From Afipia sp. (GTDB lineage Bacteria; Pseudomonadota; Alphaproteobacteria; Rhizobiales; Xanthobacteraceae), in contig JANINQ010000001.1 in assembly GCA_024508675.1 (NCBI GenBank), positions 685,162 through 749,161 on the forward strand: a stretch of DNA of 64,000 nucleotides. The letters are read 5' to 3'. Below the pieces are notes generated by a model, which saw nothing but the letters and a program-made list of their open reading frames with translations, was not told the DNA's origin and ran no database searches. Position numbers and translations under genes: made by a program. This document shows positions 62,672-64,000 of this stretch, one piece after another. The first letter of the stretch is position 1. Each line of letters opens with the position of its first letter.

Positions 62672-64000
62672 ATGGGGAAAACCGATACTTCCAGACATGA
62701 CGGGAAGGGACGCCTGACGGCGCACGGCATATTTGCTGTGGCGCTCGCGATTGCTGTCATCGTGGCCTTGCAGGTGATCTACGCTGCGACGGCCGATCTG
62801 CGTACGGATGAGGCCTACTACTGGACCCTGTCGAAGGAATACGTTCTCTCCTATCTTGATCATCCGCCGATGGTGGCGTGGATCGTGCGTTTCGGCACGG
62901 CGATTTTCGGCGATTCGAATTTCGGTGCGCGGTTCGGCGGATTGCTTGCGATGTGGCTCGCCGTCGCGATCCTTGGCGACATCGTCCGGCGGCTGACGCG
63001 CGACCGCCTTGCCGTCGCTCTCGCGGTGCTGATGCCGCTGGCGGCGCCTGAATACGGATTGTTTGCCTCGCGGATCGTGCCGGACGCGGGTTTGATCCTG
63101 TTTTCGCTCGCCATGGTCTGGTCGCTGGTGCGGTTGACCGAGAGCGAAGATGGGCGCTGGTGGTTGCTTGCCGGGCTGTTCGGCGGCCTGTCGCTGCTGT
63201 CGAAATATACAGCGGTGTTCCTTGCTCCCGGCATTCTTGCGTTTCTGCTGATGCCGCCGTGGCGGATGCGCTGGCTGCGAAGTCCCTATCCCTGGGCGGC
63301 GATTGTCATCGCGCTCTTGGTGTTTTCGCCGGTGCTGATCTGGAACTGGCAGCATGACTGGGCCTCGTTCAAATTCCAGTTCATCCGCGCCGGTGCGGAT
63401 CACGGCATCTCGGTCCGCACTGTCGCTGATTTTCTCGGGCTGCAGTTCGCGCTGGTCGGTCCGATTTTGTTTCCGGTCGCGTTGGCTGGTGCTGTCATGC
63501 TGGCATGGCGCGGCTACCGTCAATTGAACCCGGCGTTCATTCTGATTTCGACCTGCGCGCTGGTGCCGTTTGGCTACTTCCTGTGGAAGTCGCTGTCGCT
63601 GCGGATCGGCGACACCTGGCCGCTCGTGATCTGGCCATTCGCCTTTGCGGCCGCAGCGATCAACTTGGCCGAGATCAGAAAACAGCAGCAACAGGGATGG
63701 ATTTTCCGCACTGCTGAATCATGGGCGAAGGCCGCCGTCGCGCTCGGCATCATGCTGAACATTGCGGTGTTCTATTATTATGGCGTCAGCAATCTCGTCG
63801 TTTCCGCCAGGCAAGATCCAATCGCCAAGGAGGCAGGCTATGGCGACATTGCCGCGCGGGCGCAGGCTGTTGCAAAAGACGTTGGAGCGACCTGGATCGT
63901 GACGCTCGATTATCGCATCTATGCCGAACTGCGCTGGCACCTGAAAGACAGCATTCCGGTCGTGCAGGTGAACGAGCGCAGCCGCTTTATCGGGTTCAGG
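62672..64000 (+). CDS. Glycosyltransferase family 39 (ArnT-like), 3' truncated by window edge
   Basis: 443 codons are visible from the ATG at 62672 and the frame is open to the window end. A first membrane helix (IFAVALAIAVIVALQVIYAA) leads to the catalytic periplasmic loop with DEAYYW (the conserved Asp/Glu pair) and YLDHPPMVAW, the signature of ArnT/PMT enzymes. Many further membrane helices follow. These enzymes move a sugar from an undecaprenyl or dolichyl carrier to lipid or protein at the periplasmic face. The acceptor is unknown. Confidence 0.88.
   Translation, partial: MGKTDTSRHDGKGRLTAHGIFAVALAIAVIVALQVIYAATADLRTDEAYYWTLSKEYVLSYLDHPPMVAWIVRFGTAIFGDSNFGARFGGLLAMWLAVAILGDIVRRLTRDRLAVALAVLMPLAAPEYGLFASRIVPDAGLILFSLAMVWSLVRLTESEDGRWWLLAGLFGGLSLLSKYTAVFLAPGILAFLLMPPWRMRWLRSPYPWAAIVIALLVFSPVLIWNWQHDWASFKFQFIRAGADHGISVRTVADFLGLQFALVGPILFPVALAGAVMLAWRGYRQLNPAFILISTCALVPFGYFLWKSLSLRIGDTWPLVIWPFAFAAAAINLAEIRKQQQQGWIFRTAESWAKAAVALGIMLNIAVFYYYGVSNLVVSARQDPIAKEAGYGDIAARAQAVAKDVGATWIVTLDYRIYAELRWHLKDSIPVVQVNERSRFIGFR

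Noticed and set aside
62570-63691. 373-aa minus-strand open frame at the window end
   Set aside because: It is the complement of the GT39 gene, which carries clear DEAYYW and HPPM motifs on the plus strand.
1-64000. CRISPR array
   Set aside because: No regularly spaced short direct repeats; repeated units here are long palindromes scattered between genes.

Overview
The window looks like a chromosomal stretch of a Nitrobacteraceae (Bradyrhizobium / Rhodopseudomonas / Afipia-type) alphaproteobacterium. The reasons are high GC, long-form serA and serC, an RpoH-type sigma factor, two TctC/Bug-type binding proteins, Omp25-like porins, and two families of GC-rich palindromic intergenic repeats. 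I cannot assign a genus from the sequence alone.

Bases 1-22,813 are core genome: two outer-membrane beta-barrel proteins (the first cut by the window edge), a glutathione S-transferase, the serine pathway pair serC-serA, a Cache-domain chemoreceptor, a TctC/Bug binding protein, two tandem EamA exporters, purA, a membrane-anchored unknown protein followed by a formyltransferase, small unknown genes, a second TctC/Bug protein, rpoH, rluD with a divergent small membrane protein whose start codon overlaps that of rluD, and a sterol desaturase-like hydroxylase. The last core feature is a complete tRNA-Glu(CTC).

Bases 22,845-53,089 are a ~30.2-kb genomic island. It lies between the 3' half of tRNA-Glu and a perfect 44-bp copy of that half at 53,046-53,089. 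A tyrosine integrase sits just inside the right end. The left end carries small unknown genes. The centre is a ~21.4-kb same-strand run from 25,671 to 47,080. This begins with three genes: a RapA/SNF2-like helicase, an Hsp70-like ATPase that has only the nucleotide-binding domain, and a RecD-like helicase with a C-terminal nuclease-like domain. It continues with class 1 DISARM anti-phage genes drmD, drmMI, drmA and drmB; I find no drmC. The leading trio is the best candidate for an undescribed defence system or DISARM extension. The right end (47.4-52.9 kb, minus strand) holds an integration, excision and replication-like cluster: integrase, AlpA/Xis-like HTH, RecA-fold ATPase and several small unknown proteins.

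Bases 53,090-64,000 return to core-like genes: a Tat-exported ABC binding protein, a GapN-like aldehyde dehydrogenase, a membrane-anchored coiled-coil protein, a Bcr/CflA-type exporter with a palindrome upstream, htpX, a cold-shock protein, a class III adenylate cyclase fused to a ferredoxin domain and a multi-pass membrane domain, and the start of an ArnT-type GT39 glycosyltransferase that runs off the window.

How the island parts may fit together (inference): the integrase module provides movement and maintenance, while the helicase, ATPase and methylase run is the cargo that discriminates against invading DNA. The methylase marks self DNA, and the motor and nuclease-like proteins act on foreign DNA.
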